A stretch of DNA of 64,000 bases from Streptomyces sp. STR69 (lineage in GTDB: Bacteria; Actinomycetota; Actinomycetes; Streptomycetales; Streptomycetaceae). The stretch lies in NCBI RefSeq assembly GCF_024519455.1, contig NZ_JALJRY010000010.1:1-64000 (forward strand), written 5' to 3'. Under the pieces are notes generated by a model. That model was not told the DNA's origin and did no database searches. It saw nothing but the letters and a program-made list of their open reading frames with translations. Below, piece by piece: positions 42,632 through 50,390 of the stretch. How positions within the stretch are numbered: position 1 is the stretch's first letter; every line of letters begins with the position of its first letter. The position numbers and the translations under genes were made by a program.

Positions 42632-43132
42632 TCAGCCCTGCGGCTCCAGGTCCTCCTCCTCGAACACCAGCAGGGTGCGCGTGCTGAGCACCTCGGGGAT
42701 CGCCTGGAGCCGGTTGAGGACCAGGTCCCGCAGCGCCCGGTTGTCCAGGGTGTGCACCAGCAGCAGGACGTCGAAGTCGCCGCCCACCTGCGCGATGTGC
42801 GAGGCGCCGGGGAGGAGCCTCAGCTGCTCGCGGACCGTGCGCCAGGAGTTCTGCACGATCTTCAGGGTGATGTACGCCGACGTGCCCTGACCCGCCCGCT
42901 CGTGGTCGACCCGGGCGCCGAAGCCGCGGATGACACCGTCCTCGATGAGCCGGTTGATCCGCGCGTAGGCGTTGGCACGCGAGACGTGCACCCGTTCGGC
43001 GACGGACCTTATCGACGCGCGGCCGTCCGACTGGAGCATCTGGAGGATGTCCTGATCGATGGCGTCGAGCGGACGCGGGGGCGGCAGCTCACGTCCCGCC
43101 TCCGGGCCGTCGGCCATTTGTTCAGGTGCCAT
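42632..43132 (-). CDS. bkdR: Lrp/AsnC family transcriptional regulator
   Basis: A 166-residue feast/famine regulator: helix-turn-helix (DAIDQDILQMLQSDGRASIRSVAERVHVSRANAYARINRLIEDGVI) followed by a RAM effector domain with ITLKIVQ and VGGDFDVLLLVHTLDNRALRDLVLNRLQAIPEVLSTRTLLVFEE. Divergence from the branched-chain 2-oxoacid dehydrogenase operon and the known response of this family to branched-chain amino acids suggest that it controls that operon; the bkdR name is by context only. ATG 43132 is preceded by GGGAGG. An in-frame ATG lies 5 codons further in. Confidence 0.9.
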   Translation of the reverse strand: MAPEQMADGPEAGRELPPPRPLDAIDQDILQMLQSDGRASIRSVAERVHVSRANAYARINRLIEDGVIRGFGARVDHERAGQGTSAYITLKIVQNSWRTVREQLRLLPGASHIAQVGGDFDVLLLVHTLDNRALRDLVLNRLQAIPEVLSTRTLLVFEEEDLEPQG

Positions 43133-43190
43133 GTCCCCCCGCCTCCCTACCATGGACGTACTGCGTTCATTCCAGGTTGTGGAGAACCGT

Positions 43191-43199
43191 TTGTCCACA
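43191..43199 (+). promoter_or_regulatory. DnaA box
   Basis: TTGTCCACA, a perfect Streptomyces-type box, lies in the 175-base divergent gap between the Lrp gene and bkdA, 35 bases from the PaaR-like motif. Confidence 0.45.
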
Positions 43200-43233
43200 G
43201 CCTGGAGCCGCGTGTAGCCAAAATGTGCCGACG

Positions 43234-43247
43234 ACCGAACAATCGGT
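43234..43247. promoter_or_regulatory. PaaR-like operator upstream of bkdA
   Basis: ACCGAACAATCGGT differs at one central base from the palindrome between paaN and paaH (40448). It lies 61 bases upstream of the E1alpha start and 102 bases from the Lrp gene start. Confidence 0.6.
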
Positions 43248-43307
43248 AGGGAGGCGCCGCACGTCCGAGGCGTCTCTCCGAGCCACTCCCCCCGAGGAGG
43301 TGCCGTC

Positions 43308-44444
43308 ATGACGGTCATGGAGCAGCGGGGCGCGTACCGGCCCACACCGCCGCCCGCCTGGCAGCCGCGCACGGACCCCACGCCGCTGCTGCCCGACGCG
43401 GTGCCGTACCGCGTGCTCGGCACCGAGGCCGCCGCGCAGGCCGCCCCCGAGCTGCTGCGCCGCCTGTACGCCCAGCTGGTGTCCGGCCGCCGGTACAACG
43501 CGCAGGCCACCGCCCTCACCAAGCAGGGCCGGCTCGCCGTGTACCCCTCGACCACCGGCCAGGAGGCCTGCGAGGTCGCCGCCGCGCTGGTCCTCCAGGA
43601 GCAGGACTGGCTCTTCCCCAGCTATCGCGACACCCTCGCCGCCGTCGCCCGTGGCCTCGACCCCGTGCAGGCCCTCACCCTGCTGCGCGGCGACTGGCAC
43701 ACCGGCTACGACCCGCGCGAGTACCGCATCGCCCCCCTGAGCACCCCGCTCGCCACCCAACTCCCGCACGCCGTCGGCCTCGCCCACGCGGCCCGCCTCA
43801 AGGGCGACGACGTGGTCGCGCTCGCCATGGTCGGCGACGGCGGCACCAGCGAGGGCGACTTCCACGAGGCGCTGAACTTCGCCGCCGTCTGGCAGGCCCC
43901 GGTCGTCTTCCTGGTCCAGAACAACGGCTTCGCGATCTCCGTCCCCCTCGCCAAGCAGACCGCGGCCCCCTCCCTGGCCCACAAGGCCGTCGGCTACGGC
44001 ATGCCCGGCCGCCTGGTCGACGGCAACGACGCGGTCGCCGTGCACGAGGTGCTGAGCGACGCCGTACGGCACGCGCGCGAGGGCGGCGGTCCCACGCTCG
44101 TCGAGGCGATCACGTACCGCATCGAGGCCCACACCAACGCCGACGACGCGACCCGATACCGGGGCGAGACCGAGGTCGAGGCCTGGCGCGCGCACGACCC
44201 GATCGCCCTCCTGGAGCACGAGCTGACCGAGCGCGGACTCATCGACGAGGCCGGTATCCAGGCCGCCCGCGACGCCGCCGAGGCCATGGCGGCCGAACTG
44301 CGCGCCCACATGAACCAGGACCCGGTGCTCGACCCCATGGACCTGTTCGCCGACGTGTATGCCGAACCCACCCCCCAACTGCGCGAACAGCGCGAACAGT
44401 TGGCGGCCGAGCTCGCGGCCGAACGGGAAGGGACGCACTCATGA
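43308..44444 (+). CDS. bkdA: Branched-chain 2-oxoacid dehydrogenase E1 component, alpha subunit
   Basis: Thiamine diphosphate-dependent decarboxylase subunit that acts on 2-oxoacids from Val, Leu and Ile and supplies branched acyl-CoA primers for fatty acids and polyketides. The 378-residue protein has the E1alpha blocks YPSTTGQEACEVAAALVL, the ThDP-binding GDGGTSEGDFHEALNFAAVWQAPVVFLVQNNGFAIS and DGNDAVAVHEV with EAITYRIEAHTNADDATRYR, the phosphorylation-loop region. The ATG at 43308 follows GAGGAGG. It is the first gene of a three-gene operon whose members overlap by a few bases. It is paralogous to the gene at 58932 but clearly diverged, including a different N-terminus. Confidence 0.94.
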   Translation: MTVMEQRGAYRPTPPPAWQPRTDPTPLLPDAVPYRVLGTEAAAQAAPELLRRLYAQLVSGRRYNAQATALTKQGRLAVYPSTTGQEACEVAAALVLQEQDWLFPSYRDTLAAVARGLDPVQALTLLRGDWHTGYDPREYRIAPLSTPLATQLPHAVGLAHAARLKGDDVVALAMVGDGGTSEGDFHEALNFAAVWQAPVVFLVQNNGFAISVPLAKQTAAPSLAHKAVGYGMPGRLVDGNDAVAVHEVLSDAVRHAREGGGPTLVEAITYRIEAHTNADDATRYRGETEVEAWRAHDPIALLEHELTERGLIDEAGIQAARDAAEAMAAELRAHMNQDPVLDPMDLFADVYAEPTPQLREQREQLAAELAAEREGTHS

Positions 44445-45445
44445 CCACCGTCGCCCTCAAACCCGCCACCATGGCGCAGGCCCTCACACGCGCGCTGCGC
44501 GACGCCATGGCCGCCGACCCCACCGTGCACGTCATGGGCGAGGACGTCGGCACCCTCGGCGGCGTCTTCCGGGTCACCGACGGCCTGGCGAAGGAGTTCG
44601 GCCAGGACCGCTGCACGGACACCCCCCTCGCCGAGGCCGGCATTCTCGGCACGGCCGTCGGCATGGCGATGTACGGCCTGCGCCCGGTCGTGGAGATGCA
44701 GTTCGACGCGTTCGCCTACCCGGCGTTCGAGCAGCTGATCAGCCACGTCTCCCGCATGCGCAACCGCACCCGCGGCGCCATGCCCCTCCCGATCACCGTC
44801 CGCGTCCCCTACGGCGGCGGCATCGGCGGCGTCGAGCACCACAGCGACTCCTCCGAGGCCTACTACATGGCGACCCCGGGCCTCCATGTCGTCACCCCCG
44901 CCACGGTCGCCGACGCCTACGGCCTGCTGCGCGCCTCCATCGCCTCCGACGACCCGGTCGTCTTCCTGGAGCCCAAGCGCCTGTACTGGTCGAAGGACAC
45001 CTGGAACCCCGACGAGCCCTCACCCGTTGAACCGATAGGCCGCGCCGTGGTCCGCCGTCCGGGCAGCAGCGCGACACTCATCACCTACGGCCCCTCCCTC
45101 CCCGTCTGCCTCGAAGCCGCCGAGGCGGCCCGGGCCGAGGGCTGGGACCTCGAAGTCGTCGACCTGCGCTCCCTGGTGCCCTTCGACGACGAGACGGTCT
45201 GCGCGTCCGTACGGCGGACCGGCCGCGCCCTCGTCGTGCACGAGTCGGGCGGCTACGGCGGCCCGGGCGGCGAGATCGCGGCCCGTGTCACCGAGCGCTG
45301 CTTCCACCACCTGGAGGCGCCGGTGCTGCGCGTCGCCGGGTTCGACATCCCGTATCCGCCGCCGATGCTGGAACGGCACCACCTGCCCGGCGTCGACCGG
45401 ATCCTGGACGCCGTGGGACGGCTGCAATGGGAGGCCGACAACTGA
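44441..45445 (+). CDS. bkdB: Branched-chain 2-oxoacid dehydrogenase E1 component, beta subunit
   Basis: A 334-residue E1beta subunit that completes the ThDP active site with E1alpha. Motifs are MGEDVGTLGGVFRVTDGLAKEFG, DTPLAEAGILGTAVGMAMYGLRPVVEMQFDAFAYPAFEQ, VPYGGGIGGVEHHSDSSEAYY and the C-terminal domain ending HHLPGVDRILDAVGRLQWE. It shares nearly all motif positions with the second-operon E1beta at 60091. ATG 44441 overlaps the E1alpha stop by ATGA. Confidence 0.95.
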   Translation: MTTVALKPATMAQALTRALRDAMAADPTVHVMGEDVGTLGGVFRVTDGLAKEFGQDRCTDTPLAEAGILGTAVGMAMYGLRPVVEMQFDAFAYPAFEQLISHVSRMRNRTRGAMPLPITVRVPYGGGIGGVEHHSDSSEAYYMATPGLHVVTPATVADAYGLLRASIASDDPVVFLEPKRLYWSKDTWNPDEPSPVEPIGRAVVRRPGSSATLITYGPSLPVCLEAAEAARAEGWDLEVVDLRSLVPFDDETVCASVRRTGRALVVHESGGYGGPGGEIAARVTERCFHHLEAPVLRVAGFDIPYPPPMLERHHLPGVDRILDAVGRLQWEADN

Positions 45446-46812
45446 TGGCACAGGTACTGGAGTTCAAGCTCCCCGACCTCGGCGAGGGTCTCACCGAGGC
45501 GGAGATCGTGCGCTGGCTGGTCCAGGTCGGCGACGTCGTCGCCATCGACCAGCCGGTCGTCGAGGTCGAGACGGCCAAGGCGATGGTCGAGGTCCCGTGC
45601 CCCTACGGCGGTGTGGTCACGGCCCGCTACGGCGAGGAGGGCACCGAACTGCCCGTCGGCGCCCCGCTGTTGACCGTCGCGGTGGGGGCGCCCGCCTCCG
45701 ACACCGGGACCGGTACCGACACCGAGGGCTCGGGGAACGTGCTGGTGGGCTACGGCACGGGGGCACCTCCGGCGCGGCGGCGCAGGGTGCGGCGGATGGC
45801 GGCGGATGTCGTGACCTCGGTGGCGGACGCCCCCGCCGCCCCCACCGTCGGGACCGGCGGTCGTGGCGACGGTCCCGTACCCGTGATCTCCCCGCTCGTA
45901 CGACGCCTCGCGCGGGAGAACGGCCTGGAACTGCGGGAGTTGACGGGTTCCGGCCGGGACGGCCTGATCCTGCGGGCGGACGTCGAGAAGGCACTCCGCG
46001 CGGCGGCGGCCCAGGAGGCGACCGCACAGGAAGCGACACTTCTCCCACCGGCGACGCTCCCCACCACCCCGGCCGCGTACCCCACCGCCACGACCACGGC
46101 AACGACCACCGCCACGCCTGACGGAGTCACCCGCACCCCCCTGCGCGGCATACGGGGAGCCGTGGCCGACAAGCTCTCCCGCAGTCGCCGCGAGATCCCC
46201 GACGCGACCTGCTGGGTGGACGCCGACGCGACCGAGCTGATGCGCACCCGCGCGGCCATGAACGCCGTAGCCGGGCCCAAGATCTCCGTGCTGGCCCTCC
46301 TCGCCCGGATCTGCACGGCCGCGCTGGCCCGGTTCCCCGAGCTCAACTCCAGCGTGGACATGGAGGCGAGGGAGGTCGTCCGGTTCGACCGGGTGCACCT
46401 CGGGTTCGCCGCGCAGACCGAGCGCGGGCTCGTCGTACCCGTCGTACGGGACGCGGGGGCGCGGGACACGGCGGCGCTGAGCGCGGAGTTCGCCCGGCTC
46501 ACCGACGCGGCCCGGGCCGGGACGCTGACCCCCGGGGACCTCACCGGCGGAACCTTCACGCTCAACAACTACGGGGTGTTCGGCGTCGACGGCTCCACGC
46601 CGATCATCAACCACCCCGAGGCGGCGATGCTCGGGGTCGGCCGGATCGTCCCCAAGCCGTGGGTGCACGAGGGCGAGTTGGCGGCGCGCCAGGTCGTGCA
46701 GCTCTCGCTCACCTTCGACCACCGGGTCTGCGACGGCGGTACGGCGGGCGGTTTCCTGCGGTATGTGGCGGACTGTGTGGAACAGCCTGCGGTACTGCTG
46801 CGCAACCTGTGA
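45445..46812 (+). CDS. bkdC: Branched-chain 2-oxoacid dehydrogenase E2 component (dihydrolipoamide acyltransferase)
   Basis: The E2 core moves the acyl group from E1 to CoA. The 455-residue protein has one lipoyl domain (FKLPDLGEGLTEAEIVRW, with the lipoyl-Lys in VETAKAMVEVP near residue 44), a linker and a peripheral subunit-binding domain (ISPLVRRLARENGLELRELTGSGRDGLILRADVEKAL). A second Ala/Thr linker and the catalytic domain follow, with FTLNNYGVFGVDGSTPIIN and the active-site SLTFDHRVCDGGTAGGF. The catalytic His-Asp of DHRxxDG is intact. ATG 45445 overlaps the previous stop by one base. No E3 gene is present. Confidence 0.94.
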   Translation: MAQVLEFKLPDLGEGLTEAEIVRWLVQVGDVVAIDQPVVEVETAKAMVEVPCPYGGVVTARYGEEGTELPVGAPLLTVAVGAPASDTGTGTDTEGSGNVLVGYGTGAPPARRRRVRRMAADVVTSVADAPAAPTVGTGGRGDGPVPVISPLVRRLARENGLELRELTGSGRDGLILRADVEKALRAAAAQEATAQEATLLPPATLPTTPAAYPTATTTATTTATPDGVTRTPLRGIRGAVADKLSRSRREIPDATCWVDADATELMRTRAAMNAVAGPKISVLALLARICTAALARFPELNSSVDMEAREVVRFDRVHLGFAAQTERGLVVPVVRDAGARDTAALSAEFARLTDAARAGTLTPGDLTGGTFTLNNYGVFGVDGSTPIINHPEAAMLGVGRIVPKPWVHEGELAARQVVQLSLTFDHRVCDGGTAGGFLRYVADCVEQPAVLLRNL

Positions 46813-46866
46813 TCACGGCGGCCCGGACACGTTCCCTGTGATCAGGGAGGCACGCATACTCGGGGG

Positions 46867-47820
46867 GTGACCGCGTACGAGCCCTCCGACGCCGCGCCCG
46901 GCGACGCGTACGACGCCGTCGTGCTCGCCGGTGGTGCCGCCCGGCGGCTCGGCGGTGCCGACAAGCCCGGGCTGCGCGTGGGCGGCCGGGCCCTGCTCGA
47001 CCGGGTGCTCACCGCCTGCGCCGCCGCCCGCACCACCGTCGTGGTCGCCGACCCCCGGCCTACCCCCCGGCCGGTGCGCTGGGCCCGCGAGGACCCGCCC
47101 GGCGCGGGCCCGGTCGCCGCGCTCGACGCGGGCCTGCGGCACACCACGGCCGACACCGTCGTGGTCCTCTCCGCCGACCTGCCGTTCCTCGAAACGGCAA
47201 CCGTACGGCGGCTGTTGACCGCCCTGCGGACCGGCGGCAGCGAAGGCGTGCTGCTCACCGACGCCGACGGACGCGACCAGCCCCTCGTGGCCGCGTACCG
47301 CGCGTCGGCACTCCGGCGGGAGCTGACCGCACTCACCTCCGCCGCACCCATCAGCGGCTTCACCGCGAGCGGCAGCCTCACCGGGCTGCCCCTGCGCCGG
47401 CTGACCGCCGCGCTCGATCTCACCCGCGTCCCCGACCCCGTCGCGTCCTTCGACTGCGACACCTGGGACGACCTCGCCATCGCCAGGGCACGCATCAGGG
47501 AGCATGGGCACGTGTTGGATGAATGGATTTCCGCAGTCAAGGACGAACTGGGCATCGACCTGGACGTCGACACCGGCATCCTGCTCGACCTCGCCCGCGA
47601 CGCCGCCCACGGAGTGGCCAGGCCCGCCGCCCCGCTGACCACCTTCCTGGTCGGCTACGCGGCGGCACAGGGCAAGGGGGGCCCCGAAGCCGTCGCCGAG
47701 GCCGCCCGCAAGGCCGCCGCCCTCGCGCTGCGCTGGGCGGACGAGAACACCCCCAGGACCGGGTCCGACGCCAAGCCGGAGACCCCGTCCGACGCCCCCG
47801 GTCCGGACGCCGCCGGATGA
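46867..47820 (+). CDS. mobA: Molybdenum cofactor guanylyltransferase-like NTP transferase fused to a DUF6457-type domain
   Basis: MobA transfers GMP onto molybdopterin to make the guanine dinucleotide cofactor. The N-terminal 200 residues carry the NTP-transferase start VVLAGGAARRLGGADKP, the PGAGPVAALDAGL region, LSADLPFLE (metal-binding Asp) and the DVDTWDD-type end (FDCDTWDDLAIA). About residue 215 onwards is a separate helical domain (LDEWISAVKDELGIDLDVDTGILLDLARDAAHGVARPAAPLTTFLVGYAAAQGKG), which I recognise as the DUF6457 type often encoded beside or fused to MobA in actinobacteria. GTG 46867 starts the gene; the stop overlaps moeA by ATGA. Confidence 0.85.
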   Translation: MTAYEPSDAAPGDAYDAVVLAGGAARRLGGADKPGLRVGGRALLDRVLTACAAARTTVVVADPRPTPRPVRWAREDPPGAGPVAALDAGLRHTTADTVVVLSADLPFLETATVRRLLTALRTGGSEGVLLTDADGRDQPLVAAYRASALRRELTALTSAAPISGFTASGSLTGLPLRRLTAALDLTRVPDPVASFDCDTWDDLAIARARIREHGHVLDEWISAVKDELGIDLDVDTGILLDLARDAAHGVARPAAPLTTFLVGYAAAQGKGGPEAVAEAARKAAALALRWADENTPRTGSDAKPETPSDAPGPDAAG

Positions 47821-49202
47821 CCGCGCGCGGCACGCACACGCACGCCGGCGAGCACGCCCAGGACGTCGAGGATCTCGACGTCGAGGAGGTACTCGCCCTC
47901 GTGAACGAAGCCGGCACCGGCGGGCAGGCCGAGCCCCCGCCCCCACCGCAGGGCACGTCTCAAGCGCCCGGCGCACCCCGCACGCCGGACACCCGTCAGC
48001 ACAAGGCCACCCCGTGGCCCGAGGCCCGGGCCGTCGCCGCGCGTGCCGCCCGTTCCGGCGGCCACCGCGCCCCCGTCTCCGTGCCCCTCGACTCCGCCCT
48101 CGGCCTGGTCCTGGCCGCGCCCCTAGTCGCCCTGAGCGACCTGCCCTCCTTCGACACCTCCGCGATGGACGGCTGGGCGGTCGCAGGCCCCGGCCCCTGG
48201 GCCGTACGCGAGGACGGGGTGCTTGCCGGACACGCGGAGTCGGAGCCGCTCGGCGACGGCGAGGCCGTGCGGATCGCGACCGGCGCCCGGGTCCCCGCCG
48301 ACACCACCGCCGTCATCCGCAGCGAACACGGCCGCACCGACGACAAGGGCCGGCTCCACGCGGCCCGGGACGTCGGACACGGCCAGGACATCCGCCCACG
48401 CGGCCAGGAGTGCCGCAGCGGCGACCACCTGCTGCCCGGCGGCACCCTGGTGACCCCGGCGGTGCTCGGCCTCGCCGCAGCCGCCGGCTACGACACGCTC
48501 ACCGCCGTACCCCGCCCCCGGGTCGAAGTCCTCATCCTGGGCGACGAGTTGCTCACCGAGGGGCTGCCCCACGACGGGCTCATCCGGGACGCGCTCGGCC
48601 CGATGCTGCCGTCCTGGCTGCGCGCCCTCGGCGCCGAAGTCACCGCGGTGCGCCGGCTCCGTGACGACGAGAAGGCGCTGCACAAGGCGATCACGGCCAG
48701 CACCGCCGACCTCATCATCACCACCGGCGGCACCGCCTCCGGCCCGGTCGACCACGTCCACCCCACCTTGCGCCGCCTGGGCGCCGAACTCCTCGTGGAC
48801 GGCGTCAAGGTGCGCCCCGGCCACCCGATGCTGCTGGCCCGCATCAAGGACGACCAGCACCTCGTGGGCCTGCCCGGCAACCCCCTCGCCGCGATCTCCG
48901 GCCTGCTCACCCTCGCCGAACCGCTGCTGCGGACCCTGTCGGCACAGCCCGCCCCGGAGCCGTACGCGCTGCCCCTCCAGGAGGCGGTGCACGGGCACCC
49001 GTACGACACCCGACTCATCCCCGCCGTCCTGCGCGGCGACTCCGCGATCCCGCTGCACTACAACGGCCCGGCCATGCTGCGCGGGATCGCGGCGGCCGAC
49101 GCGCTCGCGGTCGTACCGCCGGGTGGTGCGCGCCAGGGGCAGCGGACGGAGCTGATCGATCTGCCCTGGGCGGTCGCCGGAATCGGGGTGTGTTTCACGT
49201 GA
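47817..49202 (+). CDS. moeA: Molybdopterin molybdenumtransferase MoeA
   Basis: MoeA inserts molybdate into adenylylated molybdopterin. The 461-residue protein has an unusual acidic/Pro-rich N-terminal extension (about 60 residues). The MoeA domains follow: LPSFDTSAMDGWAV, IATGARVPADTTAVIRSE, RPRGQECRSGDHLLPGG, the MoaB-like catalytic part ILGDELLTEG...TTGGTASGPVDHV and GLPGNPLAAISGLL. It overlaps mobA by 4 bases, forming a molybdenum cofactor operon. The last codons are inside a perfect parS site and overlap the start of the potassium channel gene. Confidence 0.92.
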   Translation: MTARGTHTHAGEHAQDVEDLDVEEVLALVNEAGTGGQAEPPPPPQGTSQAPGAPRTPDTRQHKATPWPEARAVAARAARSGGHRAPVSVPLDSALGLVLAAPLVALSDLPSFDTSAMDGWAVAGPGPWAVREDGVLAGHAESEPLGDGEAVRIATGARVPADTTAVIRSEHGRTDDKGRLHAARDVGHGQDIRPRGQECRSGDHLLPGGTLVTPAVLGLAAAAGYDTLTAVPRPRVEVLILGDELLTEGLPHDGLIRDALGPMLPSWLRALGAEVTAVRRLRDDEKALHKAITASTADLIITTGGTASGPVDHVHPTLRRLGAELLVDGVKVRPGHPMLLARIKDDQHLVGLPGNPLAAISGLLTLAEPLLRTLSAQPAPEPYALPLQEAVHGHPYDTRLIPAVLRGDSAIPLHYNGPAMLRGIAAADALAVVPPGGARQGQRTELIDLPWAVAGIGVCFT

Positions 49203-50293
49203 AACAGTCGGGCCATGATGCGATCGCCCGCCAGGCGGACGAACATCTCGTGACCCATCGGGTGAAACTCCCGAAGAAAGTGGTCGAGCATCCCTTCCAG
49301 CAGGTCGCCAAGCGGCTGTCCATCGCGCTGCTCCTGCTGGTCGCGACCGCGCTGATCGTCTATGCCGACCATGACGGCTACAACGACAACTCGGACGGCT
49401 CGGTCGACTTCCTCGACGCCTTCTACTACGCCACGGTCACCCTTTCGACCACCGGCTACGGCGACATCACCCCGGTCAGCGACGGCGCCCGGCTCACCAA
49501 CATCCTCGTCGTCACGCCCCTACGTGTGTTCTTCCTGATCGTCCTCGTCGGCACCACCCTTGAGGTCCTCACCGAACGCACCCGGGAGGAATGGCGCTTG
49601 AACCGCTGGAGGTCCGCGTTGCGGGATCACACCGTCGTCATCGGCTTCGGTACGAAGGGGCGGTCGGCGATCCAGACCGTGTGTGCGACGGGGCTGAAGA
49701 AGGAACAGGTCGTCGTGGTCGACCCCAGCGCGAAGGCGATCGAGGCCGCGAGCGGTGACGGGTACGTCGGGGTCGTCGGGGACGCCACCCGCAGCGAGGT
49801 CCTGAAGCGTGCCGAGGTGCAGAAGGCGCGGCAGATCATCATCGCGACCCAGCGCGACGACACGGCGGTGCTGGTGACCCTCACCGCCCGGCAGCTCAAC
49901 CGCGGCGCGAAGATCGTGGCCGCCGTGCGCGAGGAGGAGAACGCGCCGCTGCTCAAGCAGTCCGGCGCCGACGCCGTCATCACCAGCGCCAGCGCGGCCG
50001 GCCGGCTGCTCGGCCTGTCCGTGCTCAGCCCCGCCGCCGGCATGGTCATGGAGGACCTCATCCAGCAGGGCAGCGGGCTCGACATGACCGAGCGGCCCGT
50101 CATAAAGGCCGAGGTGGGCAAGACACCTCGCGAGACGGACGACCTGGTGGTGAGCGTCGTACGCGGGCACCGGTTGCTCGGCTACGACGATCCGTCGATC
50201 GGGACGCTTCAGCTCACGGACCGGCTCATCACCATCGTGCGGGTCTCGCCGGGTTCGCAGGTCGCCCCGGACACCCGGCCGCTGCCGCAGTGA
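49190..50293 (+). CDS. Potassium channel protein with RCK/TrkA-N domain
   Basis: A 367-residue two-helix potassium channel: first helix (LSIALLLLVATALIVYA), pore with selectivity filter TLSTTGYGDITP, second helix (PLRVFFLIVLVGTTLEVL), then a cytoplasmic TrkA-N Rossmann domain (VVIGFGTKGRSAIQTV; acidic VVDPS ending beta2; GDATRSEVL) and a C-terminal TrkA-C-like part. Such channels open in response to bound nucleotides or ions. GTG 49190 gives MFHVKQSGHDA; GTG 49199 three codons later is also possible. Both starts lie in or beside parS and neither has a strong ribosome site, so translational coupling to moeA is likely. Confidence 0.93.
   Translation: MFHVKQSGHDAIARQADEHLVTHRVKLPKKVVEHPFQQVAKRLSIALLLLVATALIVYADHDGYNDNSDGSVDFLDAFYYATVTLSTTGYGDITPVSDGARLTNILVVTPLRVFFLIVLVGTTLEVLTERTREEWRLNRWRSALRDHTVVIGFGTKGRSAIQTVCATGLKKEQVVVVDPSAKAIEAASGDGYVGVVGDATRSEVLKRAEVQKARQIIIATQRDDTAVLVTLTARQLNRGAKIVAAVREEENAPLLKQSGADAVITSASAAGRLLGLSVLSPAAGMVMEDLIQQGSGLDMTERPVIKAEVGKTPRETDDLVVSVVRGHRLLGYDDPSIGTLQLTDRLITIVRVSPGSQVAPDTRPLPQ
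49191..49206. other. Perfect parS partition site
   Basis: TGTTTCACGTGAAACA is the exact 16-base parS consensus bound by ParB. It spans the moeA stop codon (TGA at 49200-49202) and encodes the beginning of the next gene (FHVK), so it is simultaneously a coding sequence in two overlapping frames. Confidence 0.88.
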
Positions 50294-50347
50294 CCTGCCC
50301 TCGACCGTTGCGGCAGTGACCCGCCCTCGATCGTCGCCGCGGTGGCA
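50288..50347. repeat. 26-bp degenerate tandem repeat after the channel gene
   Basis: CAGTGACC-GCCCTCGA-CGT units start at 50288 and 50314, with a third partial unit at 50340. The first overlaps the channel stop codon. Probably a small local duplication. Confidence 0.6.
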
Positions 50348-50390
50348 CACCTCGGCGGTCGGCCGTATGTCGAGGAGTAGCGTCGGGCTC

